A DNA stretch of 64,000 bases from Litoribrevibacter albus (lineage in GTDB: Bacteria; Pseudomonadota; Gammaproteobacteria; Pseudomonadales; Litoribrevibacteraceae), in assembly GCF_030159995.1 (NCBI RefSeq), contig NZ_BSNM01000009.1, positions 62,001-126,000 of the forward strand, written 5' to 3'. The notes beneath the pieces were generated by a model that saw only the letters and a program-made list of their open reading frames with translations, searched no databases and was not told the DNA's origin. The position numbers were made by a program, and so were the translations under genes. The first letter of the stretch is position 1. Each line of letters begins with the position of its first letter. Shown piece by piece: positions 8,789 to 18,182 of this stretch.

Positions 8789-8875
8789 AAACAACCAATC
8801 TACCCGTTAAAAATTTGAGAAATTACTCATCTTTTGGCATCTTTCTATACACAATAATAATTTCAGGAAAGAGAC

Positions 8876-9301
8876 ATGCCAAAACACCACATCCTTATCG
8901 AAAAAGAATTTAAGTCGAGTCTTTCAGAAGTATTTAGCGCCATCTGCGATCATGAAAACTTTGGCAAACTAATCGGCGCAAAAATTGTGAGAACCAAAGA
9001 TGGAGAGAATGGAGTTCCAAACGGACTAGGTTCAGTCCGAAAGATTGTCGCAACCCCACTTCCCTCGTTTGAAGAAACCGTCACCGGGTTCGTAGAAAAC
9101 GAATACTTCGAATACAAAATTTCCAAAGGCAGCCCAATCAAAAACCACATTGGTAAGCTTACCTTTAGAGAACAAGGTGACAAAACGACCTTACGCTATA
9201 CCATAGATTTTGATATGAAACTGCCATTACCGCTGATTGGTTCAGGACTCGCGAAAGTCCTAAAACACCAAATCACAACAGGTTTAAATAAGATTCAATA
9301 A
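8876..9301 (+). CDS. SRPBCC-fold (START-like) protein
   Basis: The 141-residue protein has the layout of a polyketide-cyclase/START-like (SRPBCC) domain: an N-terminal strand (HILIEKEFKSS), a helix with the typical SEVFSAICDHENF segment, then alternating strands including GLGSVRKI and the final helix LAKVLKHQITTGL. These proteins bind hydrophobic ligands in an internal cavity, and some are enzymes; no ligand can be inferred. AGGAAAGAG precedes the ATG. It is separated from the lipoprotein operon by a terminator, so it probably has its own promoter in the AT-rich 130-base gap. Confidence 0.75.
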   Translation: MPKHHILIEKEFKSSLSEVFSAICDHENFGKLIGAKIVRTKDGENGVPNGLGSVRKIVATPLPSFEETVTGFVENEYFEYKISKGSPIKNHIGKLTFREQGDKTTLRYTIDFDMKLPLPLIGSGLAKVLKHQITTGLNKIQ

Positions 9302-9302
9302 T

Positions 9303-9431
9303 TCAAAGCATTGTGAAGAGGCGTTTATACTTCACAAGCTGATTGTCGATCAGCTTGTAAAAGTAAGTAAACTCGCCTGCTTCAGCAGGATACTTAACAC
9401 AAATAACATCACCAGCCAGAGAAACACTCAT
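9303..9431 (-). CDS. Possible small protein of 42 residues
   Basis: An ATG at 9431, preceded by GGTGG at suitable spacing, opens a frame of 42 residues (MSVSLAGDVICVKYPAEAGE and onward, ending RLFTML). Codon use looks natural, with well-mixed amino acids and alternating hydrophobic residues. The stop lies one base after the convergent SRPBCC gene. A perfect 10-base hairpin (9334-9343 with 9349-9358) lies inside the frame. It could be a real small protein, the remnant of a larger gene, or chance. Confidence 0.35.
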   Translation of the reverse strand: MSVSLAGDVICVKYPAEAGEFTYFYKLIDNQLVKYKRLFTML

Positions 9432-9458
9432 ATGCCCACCACTGCATAGTTAAACAAT

Positions 9459-9478
9459 AAGTGTATTTATATACAGTA
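9459..9478. promoter_or_regulatory. LexA-like box
   Basis: AAGTGTATTTATATACAGTA matches the E. coli LexA consensus TACTG(TA)5CAGTA at 17 of 20 positions, including ACAG on the right and TGT on the left; the leading C of CTGT is a G. It lies between the small minus-strand frame and the alpha/beta hydrolase, so either could be an SOS target. AT-rich chance matches are possible. Confidence 0.35.
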
Positions 9479-9553
9479 CTGTATAATTATTCAATACTTT
9501 TCTCGTAATTTTTGTATTACTCTGCCAGCAATTAATTGCCTCATGGTCGAAAA

Positions 9554-10522
9554 ATGAAAAAACAACCTGTTCTCATCTCAATAGCAACAATAATTCTTGT
9601 TTTGTTTGGGCTAATGTACACGCTCAACGATGAAACAAAACTGTCTCTCAGCATCTCTACAGAACGTGCTATTGCAGGGCTTGAACAGAAGCAGATACAA
9701 GTAGGCGATCACACCATTCAATATCTTGATAGCGGACCCCAAAACAGTGAAACAATATTAATGATTCATGGCTTCGGCGCCAATAAAGACAACTGGATTC
9801 GGCTCGCTAAGTACTTTACACAGAATTATCGGGTTATCTCTCCAGACCTACCAGGCTTCGGAGAATCAACCATCCTGAAAACAGCCAGCTACGATGTAGA
9901 AAGCCAAACTACGCGACTGAAAGCCTTGATAGATCAGCTTGGGATAAAGCAAATACATATCACAGGAAATTCCATGGGCGGGTATATTGCCGCTCACTTT
10001 GCGAGTAATTACCCTGAAATAACCAAATCCGCCTGGCTACTCAACCCACTAGGCGTAGAGTCATCCGAGCCCAGTGAGATGTTCAAAATGTTCTCGCAAG
10101 GATTACATCCTTATGTCCTTCCGAGAAATGAAAAAGAATTCAGATTACTGCTATCCAAAGTTTTCCATGAACTTCCTTACACACCTGATTTTGCCATACG
10201 CGCATTGAATCAGGACTTCCAACGTCACTACGAATCAAACGAGCGTATCGCCTTTGAAATTCATAAAGTGAAAGACGGAAAAATTGCGTTTACCTACCCA
10301 ATCGAAGAATCATTGAAGAAATACAAGAATCCCCTGCTCGTCGTTTGGGGCGATGATGATCGAATTCTTTCAGCTGACGGTTTAAGAGTAATAAAAGAAC
10401 AAAGGCCAGAGACAGAAACCGTCATGATGAAAAATATGGGCCACGCCCCAATGATTGAAGATCCAGAGGCCACCGCTGAAATTATTAAGATGTTTCTAGA
10501 GAGAAATAAGCTAACTCAATAA
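9554..10522 (+). CDS. Membrane-anchored alpha/beta hydrolase
   Basis: The 322-residue protein has an N-terminal hydrophobic segment (residues 5-20) that should anchor it with the enzyme on the periplasmic side. The core has the family hallmarks: the oxyanion-hole motif HGFGANKDNW near residue 70, the nucleophile elbow GNSMGG near 137, a late Asp in VWGDDDR near 270, and His in MGHAP near 295. Together they form a Ser-Asp-His triad. Substrate cannot be told; lipase, esterase or epoxide-hydrolase-like roles are all possible. I chose the ATG at 9554 over an in-frame TTG at 9536. A four-codon frame (ATG at 9543) overlaps this start. The 3' end overlaps the convergent yqaA-like gene by 12 bases. 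Confidence 0.85.
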   Translation: MKKQPVLISIATIILVLFGLMYTLNDETKLSLSISTERAIAGLEQKQIQVGDHTIQYLDSGPQNSETILMIHGFGANKDNWIRLAKYFTQNYRVISPDLPGFGESTILKTASYDVESQTTRLKALIDQLGIKQIHITGNSMGGYIAAHFASNYPEITKSAWLLNPLGVESSEPSEMFKMFSQGLHPYVLPRNEKEFRLLLSKVFHELPYTPDFAIRALNQDFQRHYESNERIAFEIHKVKDGKIAFTYPIEESLKKYKNPLLVVWGDDDRILSADGLRVIKEQRPETETVMMKNMGHAPMIEDPEATAEIIKMFLERNKLTQ

Positions 10523-10960
10523 TTCCAGCAACCCTAACTCAAGGGTAGCAGCAACTAAAATCAAATAACGTAATGACTTACCGATAAAAGTGAGAGTTAA
10601 GAAAACACCAAGCTTGACTCTCATTACACCCGCAATGAAGGTTATTGCGTCACCACCAATTGGCGCCCACGCCATTAATAAAGACCAAACCCCATATTTT
10701 TGAAACCAGGACTGAGCCGTTTCCAACGCCCGCCCCTTGAAAGGAAACCATTTCGACTCTTTGTAGTGCAACATATAAAGACCGATATACCAATTAACCC
10801 AAGCCCCAAGCGTATTCCCTATGGATGCAGTCAACCACAAGTAAACCCACTGATCGGGGCTATTCACCAACATACCAACAAGAACCACCTCTGAATAAAA
10901 TGGCAATATGGTGGCCGCTCCAAACGCTGAAAGAAATAACAATAAATATTCCAAGAACAC
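10511..10960 (-). CDS. yqaA: YqaA-family inner-membrane protein
   Basis: This 149-residue membrane protein has four or five hydrophobic segments and closely resembles E. coli YqaA, a small relative of the DedA/SNARE-associated family. Shared features are the N-terminal SEVVLVGMLV segment, the SIGNTLGAWVNW glycine-rich segment, a loop with W and Y, and GKSLRYLILVAATL at the end. The biochemical role of YqaA is not established; DedA relatives are linked to lipid carrier handling and membrane homeostasis. The gene lies 39 bases after the amidoligase gene on the same strand and may be cotranscribed with it. Confidence 0.85.
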   Translation of the reverse strand: MFLEYLLLFLSAFGAATILPFYSEVVLVGMLVNSPDQWVYLWLTASIGNTLGAWVNWYIGLYMLHYKESKWFPFKGRALETAQSWFQKYGVWSLLMAWAPIGGDAITFIAGVMRVKLGVFLTLTFIGKSLRYLILVAATLELGLLELLS

Positions 10961-10999
10961 CTCAAGGACAGATCGTAGAAATCACCCAAAAAGCAAATA

Positions 11000-12046
11000 T
11001 CAGCCAGATAAAAAGTCTGGCGACATGAAAACATCATCTAACGCTCTTTTCCAGCTACTTGAAGAGAGCTGTTGTATTCCATCAAAATAATGGGTGTGCA
11101 TCCGACAGAGCTTCTCAAGACTTTCAGCATCATAAGCAAGTCTTTCAACTAACACCCAGTGATTCCAAGCCTTAGTAAGCGACCACATCGGCCTATCAAT
11201 TTCAGAGTTTGGAAGACGGTAATGAAATGTCGGCCTTGCTGACACTAAAGAGCTGTCTACATGCGCCTCAACTAACTCTGGCAGAACAGTCATAAATACA
11301 GGCAGCAAATCTAATGGACGATTCCTTGTCGGGTTAAATTTTAAATAATCGAGAACCACCAGATCTAGCGGTGGATTATACCGTGGATCAACAACCAGCT
11401 TTACGTAATCCTGTGGAAATGGCTGAATGTAGGGATATATTTTTCGAACAACGTCCACGTCTTCCAGAATAACCAGTCGTTCATAAAGGCAGAGAAATGC
11501 CTTCAGAACCGGAAGAAGATCATCTACACCCAAAGACACAACCTCAGGGTTAAAATGTAACCCAAGCGCTCTCAGAGGCTGATTTCTAGTCCCCTTGGCC
11601 CCCAGCTTGTGTAATCGCTCAATTAATTGATTAAATACATACAGCTCTGTGATATTAATTGGTGGAGATACAACCTCCAGAGAGGTCATTGAACGGAAAA
11701 GCCTTTCCATAAGACCTGGTTCTAACGCCCCCTCAAATTCTACTTTTGACGATAGAGAATCATTATGTTCTTTTCCCCGCAGGAATCTGGAGAAGATGCT
11801 ATCACCTGAGCACTCATCTGCCTTTGAAATACTCTTCAGGTAGCTGGAGTCATACTCTATGCGAAATGAGCCTAAGCGCGAATCCTTAACGCGAATATCA
11901 TAATCCGAGTTTGCTAATATTGAGCCACCAAAGCATTCTACTACTGCATCAACAGCCGCTGACAATTCAATGCCAACAAACTCAAGTTCTACACCAACCT
12001 TCCGGATTTGACCTTGTTGTGTTCGAATAACTGGCGGCATATCCAT
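11000..12046 (-). CDS. Putative amidoligase-family protein
   Basis: The 348-residue protein begins with RKVGVELEFVGIELSAAVDAV, the N-terminal signature of the putative amidoligase family (a COOH-NH2 ligase superfamily related to glutamine synthetase and glutamate-cysteine ligase). Further conserved features are SDYDIRVKDSRLGSFRIEYDSS and a histidine-containing LGLHFNPEVVSLG segment, which likely shape the ATP/Mg site. Members are predicted to join amino acids or modify peptides or peptidoglycan, often beside a glutamine amidotransferase-like gene; none is seen here. The only same-strand neighbour is the yqaA-like gene downstream. The family call is fairly confident; the substrate is unknown. 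Confidence 0.75.
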   Translation of the reverse strand: MDMPPVIRTQQGQIRKVGVELEFVGIELSAAVDAVVECFGGSILANSDYDIRVKDSRLGSFRIEYDSSYLKSISKADECSGDSIFSRFLRGKEHNDSLSSKVEFEGALEPGLMERLFRSMTSLEVVSPPINITELYVFNQLIERLHKLGAKGTRNQPLRALGLHFNPEVVSLGVDDLLPVLKAFLCLYERLVILEDVDVVRKIYPYIQPFPQDYVKLVVDPRYNPPLDLVVLDYLKFNPTRNRPLDLLPVFMTVLPELVEAHVDSSLVSARPTFHYRLPNSEIDRPMWSLTKAWNHWVLVERLAYDAESLEKLCRMHTHYFDGIQQLSSSSWKRALDDVFMSPDFLSG

Positions 12047-12133
12047 AGGAAATTCTCAGGCAAAACTAATTTCCTCCGAGTCTATGGAATATCTATGTCA
12101 GATCGGTTACGTAATCACGCGTTTAACAGGCAT

Positions 12134-12163
12134 AAAAAAACCCGCGACATGCGCGGGTTTTTC
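12134..12163 (-). terminator. rpsA terminator
   Basis: CCCGCG and CGCGGG form a GC-rich stem with loop ACATG, flanked by a run of A on one side and T on the other. On the minus strand it ends in seven T, 44 bases after the rpsA stop codon. Confidence 0.85.
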
Positions 12164-12206
12164 GTAATACTTCAATCCAGATCTTAACAATCCAGATTAC
12201 AAGTGA

Positions 12207-13883
12207 TTACTGATCAGCAAGCTGTTGCTTGATAAGATCACCGATCGTAGTAGGGCCAGATTGCTCTTGCTCCTGATCACGGATCTTCTTCATCGCAGCT
12301 TTTTCATCATCAGTGTCTTTCGACTTGATAGATAGGCTGATAGTGCGGTTCTTACGGTCAACAGCTACGATCTTAGCTTCAACTGAATCACCTTCGTTTA
12401 GTACGTTACGAGCATCTTCAACGCGGTCGTTGCTGATCTCAGAAGCTTTAAGAGTCGCTTCAACGTCTGCTGCTAGTTCAACTACAGCACCTTTCGCGTC
12501 AACTTCTTTAACTGTACCAGTTACGATTGCACCTTTGTCGTTTTCAGCAACGAACTCAACGAATGGATCGCTTTCTAGCTGCTTAACACCTAGAGAGATA
12601 CGCTCACGCTCTGGGTCGATAGACAAGATAACAGTTTCGATTTCGTCGCCTTTCTTATATGCACGAACTGCATCTTCACCAGCTTCGTTCCAGCTGATGT
12701 CAGAAAGGTGAACTAGACCATCGATGCCACCGTCAAGACCGATGAAGATACCGAAGTCAGTGATAGACTTGATCTTACCAGTAACTTTGTCGCCCTTGTT
12801 GAAGTTGCCAGAGAAATCTTCCCATGGGTTAGTGTGACACTGTTTGATACCTAGAGAGATACGACGACGTTCTTCGTCGATATCAAGTACCATAACTTCA
12901 ACGTCATCACCAACTTGTACAACTTTAGATGGATGGATGTTTTTGTTAGTCCAATCCATTTCAGAAACGTGTACAAGACCTTCAACGCCTTCTTCAAGCT
13001 CAGCGAAGCAGCCGTAGTCAGTTAGGTTAGTAACACGTGCAGTCACTTTCGCACCTTCTGGGTAACGATCAGTGATTGCTTGCCATGGATCTTCACCTAG
13101 TTGCTTAAGACCTAGAGATACACGGTTACGGTCACGGTCAAACTTAAGTACTTTAACGTTGATTTCGTCACCAACATTTACGATCTCGCTTGGGTGCTTG
13201 ATACGCTTCCAAGCCATATCAGTGATGTGTAGAAGACCATCAACACCACCAAGATCAACGAACGCACCGTAGTCAGTAAGGTTCTTAACGATACCTTTAA
13301 CTTCTGCGCCTTCAGCCAATTCAGCCAATAGAGCATCACGCTCAGCGCTGTTTTCAGCTTCAAGAACAGCACGGCGAGAAACAACAACGTTGTTACGCTT
13401 CTGATCTAGCTTAATTACTTTGAAGTCTAGCTCTTTGCCTTCCAAGTGCGCAGTATCGCGAACTGGACGAACGTCAACCAAAGAACCAGGTAGGAATGCA
13501 CGGATGCTGTTAACGTCAACTGTGAAGCCGCCTTTAACTTTACCGTTGATGATACCTTTAACGATCTCACCAGCATCGTAAGCTTTTTCAAGATCAATCC
13601 AAGACTCAGCACGCTTAGCTTTTTCACGAGACAGACGAGTTTCACCCCAGCCATCTTCTACTGCTTCTAGAGCAACCTGAACTTCGTCACCAACGTTTAG
13701 ATCGAATTCACCGCTTTCGCTAACGAATTGTGAACGAGGGATAACGCCTTCAGACTTTAGACCAGCGTGAACTGTAACCCAGTCACCAGTGATGTCTACG
13801 ATGATACCGGTTACGATTGAACCCGGCTTCATGTCTACGGATTTAAGGCTTTCTTCAAATAATTCAGCAAAGCTTTCGCTCAT
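12207..13883 (-). CDS. rpsA: 30S ribosomal protein S1
   Basis: The 558-residue protein has six S1 OB-fold repeats, starting near residues 22, 105, 192, 277, 364 and 451, each with a GxxVxGxV opening. Repeats three to five are the most canonical (for example [18 protein letters not shown]). S1 binds mRNA leaders and helps unfold them on the 30S subunit. Length matches E. coli S1 (557). The first two repeats, which dock on the ribosome, and the last are more diverged, as usual. It lies downstream of cmk on the same strand. A hairpin in the leader may allow the autoregulation known for S1. The ihfB gene that often follows rpsA in relatives is absent. Confidence 0.98.
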   Translation of the reverse strand: MSESFAELFEESLKSVDMKPGSIVTGIIVDITGDWVTVHAGLKSEGVIPRSQFVSESGEFDLNVGDEVQVALEAVEDGWGETRLSREKAKRAESWIDLEKAYDAGEIVKGIINGKVKGGFTVDVNSIRAFLPGSLVDVRPVRDTAHLEGKELDFKVIKLDQKRNNVVVSRRAVLEAENSAERDALLAELAEGAEVKGIVKNLTDYGAFVDLGGVDGLLHITDMAWKRIKHPSEIVNVGDEINVKVLKFDRDRNRVSLGLKQLGEDPWQAITDRYPEGAKVTARVTNLTDYGCFAELEEGVEGLVHVSEMDWTNKNIHPSKVVQVGDDVEVMVLDIDEERRRISLGIKQCHTNPWEDFSGNFNKGDKVTGKIKSITDFGIFIGLDGGIDGLVHLSDISWNEAGEDAVRAYKKGDEIETVILSIDPERERISLGVKQLESDPFVEFVAENDKGAIVTGTVKEVDAKGAVVELAADVEATLKASEISNDRVEDARNVLNEGDSVEAKIVAVDRKNRTISLSIKSKDTDDEKAAMKKIRDQEQEQSGPTTIGDLIKQQLADQ

Positions 13884-13940
13884 TTTTATACCTAATGTTT
13901 TAGTGTGGTTAAGCCCAGCCGAAACCGGTCATACCACTCA

Positions 13941-13960
13941 CCATGTACCAGTCTACATGG
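13941..13960 (-). promoter_or_regulatory. Hairpin in the rpsA leader
   Basis: CCATGTA and TACATGG form a perfect 7-base stem with a 6-base loop, 58 bases upstream of the rpsA start. S1 is known to repress its own mRNA in E. coli through a structured leader, so this is a candidate element. A TATAAA sequence just upstream on the minus strand (around 13965-13972) may be its -10 box. Confidence 0.35.
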
Positions 13961-14021
13961 GTCTATTTATAATCGCTTGATGTATGCTTTGACTGGAATT
14001 TGTGGAGCATACTCGAGCAGT

Positions 14022-14699
14022 CTAGATCAAGCCTACTTTAGAGAGCGCATCTGAAACTTGATTAACAACCTCATCGATAGAAAGATGAGTACTGTCGATT
14101 TCAATGGCATCGGCGGCCGGCTTTAATGGCGCTACCTCACGATTCATATCACGAGCATCGCGCGCTTTGATCTCGTCTAAAATGGCGGCAATACTAACAG
14201 ACTCACCACTTGATTTCAACTGATTATAGCGCCGCTCAGCACGCTCCTCAGCAGAAGCCGATAAATAAACTTTTACAGGTGCATCAGGGAAAACAACCGT
14301 CCCCATATCTCGTCCGTCAGCGATCAGCCCTGCTTCCGTCGCAAACGCTCTCTGACGATCTAATAAAGCATCTCGAACAGGCGTCAGGGCCGCCACTTTT
14401 GATGCAGCATCGCCACAAGTTTCCGTACGAATTTTCTTAGAAACATCCTCACCTTCAAAGACAGGAATTAACAACTCACTGCCCTCTTCCAATCGGAACT
14501 CCACATCCAGGTTCAAGGCTAACTCTGACAAAGATTGCTCATCATCCAATTCAATACCATGTTTCAGCGCACCATAGGCCACAAGACGATACAAGGCTCC
14601 GCTATCCAATAAATCCCATTCCAGCTTTTGAGCCAGAATTTTCGCTACTGTGCCCTTACCGCTGCCACTAGGTCCATCAATTGTTAGAACTTTCAACAT
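14022..14699 (-). CDS. cmk: Cytidylate (CMP) kinase
   Basis: The 225-residue enzyme transfers phosphate from ATP to CMP or dCMP in nucleotide salvage. The P-loop GPSGSGKGT lies at residues 9-17. Bacterial CMP-kinase features follow: [14 protein letters not shown], a segment with [19 protein letters not shown] containing the catalytic Arg-Asp pair, and [13 protein letters not shown] in the lid. Length matches E. coli (227). It sits between the tyrA-aroA fusion and rpsA, its conserved place in gammaproteobacteria; a terminator upstream suggests it also has its own promoter. Confidence 0.97.
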   Translation of the reverse strand: MLKVLTIDGPSGSGKGTVAKILAQKLEWDLLDSGALYRLVAYGALKHGIELDDEQSLSELALNLDVEFRLEEGSELLIPVFEGEDVSKKIRTETCGDAASKVAALTPVRDALLDRQRAFATEAGLIADGRDMGTVVFPDAPVKVYLSASAEERAERRYNQLKSSGESVSIAAILDEIKARDARDMNREVAPLKPAADAIEIDSTHLSIDEVVNQVSDALSKVGLI

Positions 14700-14758
14700 G
14701 CCTTTCCTTTGTATTGATCTCTGATATTACTTTGTTTGTTATTGACTTCTTTAGACAC

Positions 14759-14785
14759 AAAAAAGACCTCTTTCGAGGCCTTTTT
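14759..14785 (-). terminator. Terminator after the tyrA-aroA gene
   Basis: AAAAAAGACCTC, loop TTTC, GAGGCCTTTTT form a stem with one G-U pair when read on the minus strand, ending in six T. It lies 14 bases after the stop of tyrA-aroA and before cmk, so read-through or a separate cmk promoter is expected. Confidence 0.75.
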
Positions 14786-14798
14786 ATATGACTACAAA

Positions 14799-17036
14799 CT
14801 AAACTTCCGTAGCCTCAATATTAATTCCCACCTGATTTGCTAACTCAACAAACCCCGGGAATGATGTCGCCACATGCTCCGCACCCTTGATGACAATTTC
14901 ACCTTTAGAGCGTAAGCCTGCTACAGTGAAAGACATCGCGATACGGTGATCCCCATGACTGTATACAGTCGCCGAGCCCATGTCACCACCCTTGATAATC
15001 ATGCCATCAGGTGTAGGCGTCGCATCAATGCCCAATTCAATCAATCCGTCCGCCATTACCTGAATGCGATCACTTTCCTTAACACGAAGTTCTTCAGCAC
15101 CTGTAAGCACAGTTTCACCTTCAGCACATGCGGCTGCAATGAATAATACAGGAAACTCATCGATAGCCAATGGCACCTGATCTTCAGGGATATGAATTCC
15201 TTTCAACTGAGCAGAACGAACTCGAATATCAGCTACAGGCTCACCACCCACTTCTTTCTCATTAGAAAGCTCAATATTCGCGCCCATTGCTTTCAGGATA
15301 TTAATCACACCAACACGCGTAGGATTCATTCCCACGTGACGAATCGTCAGATCAGAATTAGGCGCGATAGAAGCTGCCACCATGAAAAATGCCGCCGAAG
15401 AAATATCGGACGGCACATCAATCTTCGTAGCCGTTAAAGAACCACCCGACTGAAGAGAAGCCGTTGGACCTTCTGTTTTCACTGGATAGCCAAAACCATT
15501 CAGCATACGCTCAGTATGATCACGGGTCGGCGCAGGCTCCGTCGTACTTGTTTGACCATCTGCGTAAAGACCAGCTAAAAGCACACAAGATTTAACCTGG
15601 GCAGACGCCATCGGTAAATCATAGTGGATACCTTTTAGAGACTGACCACCTTTAATTTTGATAGGAGGACGACCACCTTCACCGGTTTCAATCACTGCAC
15701 CCATGTCACGTAAAGGCTTAGCAACACGTTCCATTGGACGCTTAGATAGAGACTCATCCCCTGTCAGCGTGACATCAAACTCCTGACCAGCCAAAAGACC
15801 ACACAACAAGCGCATTGAAGTCCCCGAGTTCCCCATATATAAAGGACCAGGAGGCGCCTGAAGTCCATGCAAACCGGCACCATAAATCTTAACCTTACCA
15901 TCGTAAGGCCCTTCAATAACAACACCCATATCTCGAAATGCCTGAAGGGTTGATAACGCATCTTCACCTTCCAGGAAGCCCTCTACTTCCGTGATGCCTT
16001 TCGCCAAAGCACCCAGCATGATAGAACGATGAGAAACGGACTTATCACCAGGAACACGAATTGATCCCTGAACAGATCCACCTGGTTTTACATGATATTC
16101 AAGATTATTTGTAGTCATAGGTTTTAAGTACGGTGTACCGTCTAATATTCGATTAAAATGTTCTCTAGCCGCCTTCGCTCGTGTAAAAATACCAAGCATT
16201 TCCTGGCTATCTTGATTCAAAATTGCGTCTTTTAAACGCTGCACTCCAGACTCAAAGTGCTCTAATGACTGCATTACAGCTCTGGTATTCGTCAGAAAAA
16301 TATCGTGCCACATCGTCGGATCACTGGCTGCAATTCGGGTGAAATCACGAAAACCACCGGCAGCATAACGGAAGATATCCAGACTCTGGTCTTCTCGCGC
16401 TAATGTATCCACCAAAGAGAATGCAAGCAAGTGCGGCAAATGACTGGTCGACGCTAATACCTGGTCATGGTACTGAGGGGACATTGCTAACACTTCCGCG
16501 CCAGTAGATGCCCACAACTTTCTGACCGAGTTAACTGCTTTGGAAGATACCCCGTGAGGAGGTGTAATAATCACCTTATGCTTCACAAAGAGATCTGCAT
16601 CTGCAGAGATCACACCGCTCTTTTCAGAACCTGCAATCGGATGACCTGGCACAAAACACCTAGGAAGAAAGCCAAATGCATCAGCAACCGCATCAATGAC
16701 CGTCCCTTTCACACTGCCCACATCCGTGATGATCGTCTGATCTGCAATATGATCACGCATGGCACGCAATACGGGATTCATAGCTTTCACAGGCACAGAC
16801 AGCATGATCACATGCGCACGCTCAGCACCAGACTCAAGCGAAGGAGCAATCTCGTCAATCACCCCTATTCGAAGTGCAGTTTCCATTTCCTCAGGGTTTC
16901 GATCAAACCCTATTATATGAAGAGCAGGGTTGGCTTTTTTTACGGCTTTTGCGAATGAACCACCAATCAACCCTAGACCAACGACAAAAATATTTTCAAC
17001 AGGTAACGCCTGAATTATTTTTTTAGGATTCGCCAT
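14799..17036 (-). CDS. tyrA-aroA: Prephenate dehydrogenase / EPSP synthase fusion (TyrA-AroA)
   Basis: One 745-residue chain carries two enzymes. Residues 1 to about 305 are TyrA: the NAD-binding GLGLIGGSFA motif near residue 18, then GHPIAGSE and HD motifs; it makes 4-hydroxyphenylpyruvate for tyrosine. From about residue 320 the chain is AroA, 5-enolpyruvylshikimate-3-phosphate synthase: PGDKSVSHRSIML at the start, LYMGNSGTSMRLLCG, SKRPMERV, and DEFPVLFIAAA with the catalytic Asp-Glu. The same fusion is known in Pseudomonas and relatives. I use the ATG at 17036 (MANPKK) rather than an upstream in-frame ATG. The start overlaps the end of hisC by 14 bases, which implies translational coupling. 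Confidence 0.96.
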   Translation of the reverse strand: MANPKKIIQALPVENIFVVGLGLIGGSFAKAVKKANPALHIIGFDRNPEEMETALRIGVIDEIAPSLESGAERAHVIMLSVPVKAMNPVLRAMRDHIADQTIITDVGSVKGTVIDAVADAFGFLPRCFVPGHPIAGSEKSGVISADADLFVKHKVIITPPHGVSSKAVNSVRKLWASTGAEVLAMSPQYHDQVLASTSHLPHLLAFSLVDTLAREDQSLDIFRYAAGGFRDFTRIAASDPTMWHDIFLTNTRAVMQSLEHFESGVQRLKDAILNQDSQEMLGIFTRAKAAREHFNRILDGTPYLKPMTTNNLEYHVKPGGSVQGSIRVPGDKSVSHRSIMLGALAKGITEVEGFLEGEDALSTLQAFRDMGVVIEGPYDGKVKIYGAGLHGLQAPPGPLYMGNSGTSMRLLCGLLAGQEFDVTLTGDESLSKRPMERVAKPLRDMGAVIETGEGGRPPIKIKGGQSLKGIHYDLPMASAQVKSCVLLAGLYADGQTSTTEPAPTRDHTERMLNGFGYPVKTEGPTASLQSGGSLTATKIDVPSDISSAAFFMVAASIAPNSDLTIRHVGMNPTRVGVINILKAMGANIELSNEKEVGGEPVADIRVRSAQLKGIHIPEDQVPLAIDEFPVLFIAAACAEGETVLTGAEELRVKESDRIQVMADGLIELGIDATPTPDGMIIKGGDMGSATVYSHGDHRIAMSFTVAGLRSKGEIVIKGAEHVATSFPGFVELANQVGINIEATEV

Positions 17037-18150
17037 TAAGGTCCAACTCATTTAATACAGTTATAAATCGCTGATTTTCTTCTTGAGTACCAATACTTAC
17101 CCGAAGATGATTAGGCAACCCATAATTAGCAATCGGTCTTAAGATTACTCCTTTCTCAAGGAAAGCCTGGTTAATCGCAGCCGTATCCTGAGCAAAATCT
17201 ACAGCAATAAAGTTCCCTTTTGTCGGAATATAGGAAAGCCCCTTCGCATCCAAGGCCTCCGTAATTTGAATCAATCCCTGATCATTTAGTTTTTTGCCAG
17301 CTTCAAGATAATCAACATCTGCCAGTGCCGCTTTTGCAGCTGCCAAAGCCAATGAATCAACATTAAATGGCTGCCGAACACGATTAAGTAGGTCAGCAAT
17401 CTCCGGAGCACTCGCAGCCCAACCCACTCGCAATGATGCCAAACCATATGCTTTGGAAAAAGTGCGAGTCACAACCAAATTGGAATAGTCAGTCAGCAGT
17501 TCAATCCCGTCCGGATAATTCTCATCAGACACATATTCACTGTATGCTTCATCAAGCACCACCAGAACATCACCCGGCACTTCAGTCATAAACGTTCTGA
17601 ACTCGTCACGCCCAAACATGGTACCCGTCGGGTTATTAGGGTTTGCAAGAAATACCACCCTAGTCTGAGAGTTAATCGCCTTCGCCATAGCACTCAGATC
17701 ATGACCGTAGTCTTTAGCAGGCACCATATTCAAATCAGCACCCACTGCCTGGGTAGAAATAGGATAAACAGCGAACGCATACTGCGAAAACACAGCGTTG
17801 GTTCCTGGCTGCAAAAAGGCACGTGCGATTAAGTCCAATACATCGTTTGAACCATTTCCGAGCGTTATTTGATTCGGTTTAAGATCAAATCGACTTGATA
17901 GAGCCTGCTTTAACTCAAACCCATTACCATCAGGATAACGTGTTAATTCAGGTAACTCCGCCTCGATTGCAGCTAAGACACGCTTCGAAGGGCCTAATGG
18001 ATTTTCATTACTGGCCAGTTTGACAATATCATCGGGGTTTAACCCCAACTCACGCGCCAACTCATCAACAGGTTTCCCCGGTTGATATGGATGTAGTTTT
18101 GCCACACCAGGAACAGCGTTTTGAACCAGCTTGTCTATATTTGAACCCAT
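17023..18150 (-). CDS. hisC: Histidinol-phosphate/aromatic aminotransferase
   Basis: The 375-residue protein is a fold-type I PLP aminotransferase of the HisC family. The PLP lysine is in RTFSKAYGLASLRVGW; the substrate-phosphate and carboxylate motifs NPNNPTG, SNENPLGPS and LDEAYSEY are present. Placed between pheA and tyrA-aroA, it most likely acts as the aromatic aminotransferase branch (hisC2 type in Pseudomonas), converting phenylpyruvate and hydroxyphenylpyruvate, with possible histidine-pathway overlap. It overlaps tyrA-aroA and follows pheA by 32 bases. Confidence 0.93.
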   Translation of the reverse strand: MGSNIDKLVQNAVPGVAKLHPYQPGKPVDELARELGLNPDDIVKLASNENPLGPSKRVLAAIEAELPELTRYPDGNGFELKQALSSRFDLKPNQITLGNGSNDVLDLIARAFLQPGTNAVFSQYAFAVYPISTQAVGADLNMVPAKDYGHDLSAMAKAINSQTRVVFLANPNNPTGTMFGRDEFRTFMTEVPGDVLVVLDEAYSEYVSDENYPDGIELLTDYSNLVVTRTFSKAYGLASLRVGWAASAPEIADLLNRVRQPFNVDSLALAAAKAALADVDYLEAGKKLNDQGLIQITEALDAKGLSYIPTKGNFIAVDFAQDTAAINQAFLEKGVILRPIANYGLPNHLRVSIGTQEENQRFITVLNELDLNGES

Positions 18151-18182
18151 CAGAAAATCCTTACTTCCTTATTGCCCTAAGA

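Noticed and set aside
9334-9358. Perfect 10-base hairpin as a terminator of the SRPBCC gene
   Set aside because: It is followed by AAAAGTAAGT on the plus strand with no T run on either side, so it does not fit a rho-independent terminator.
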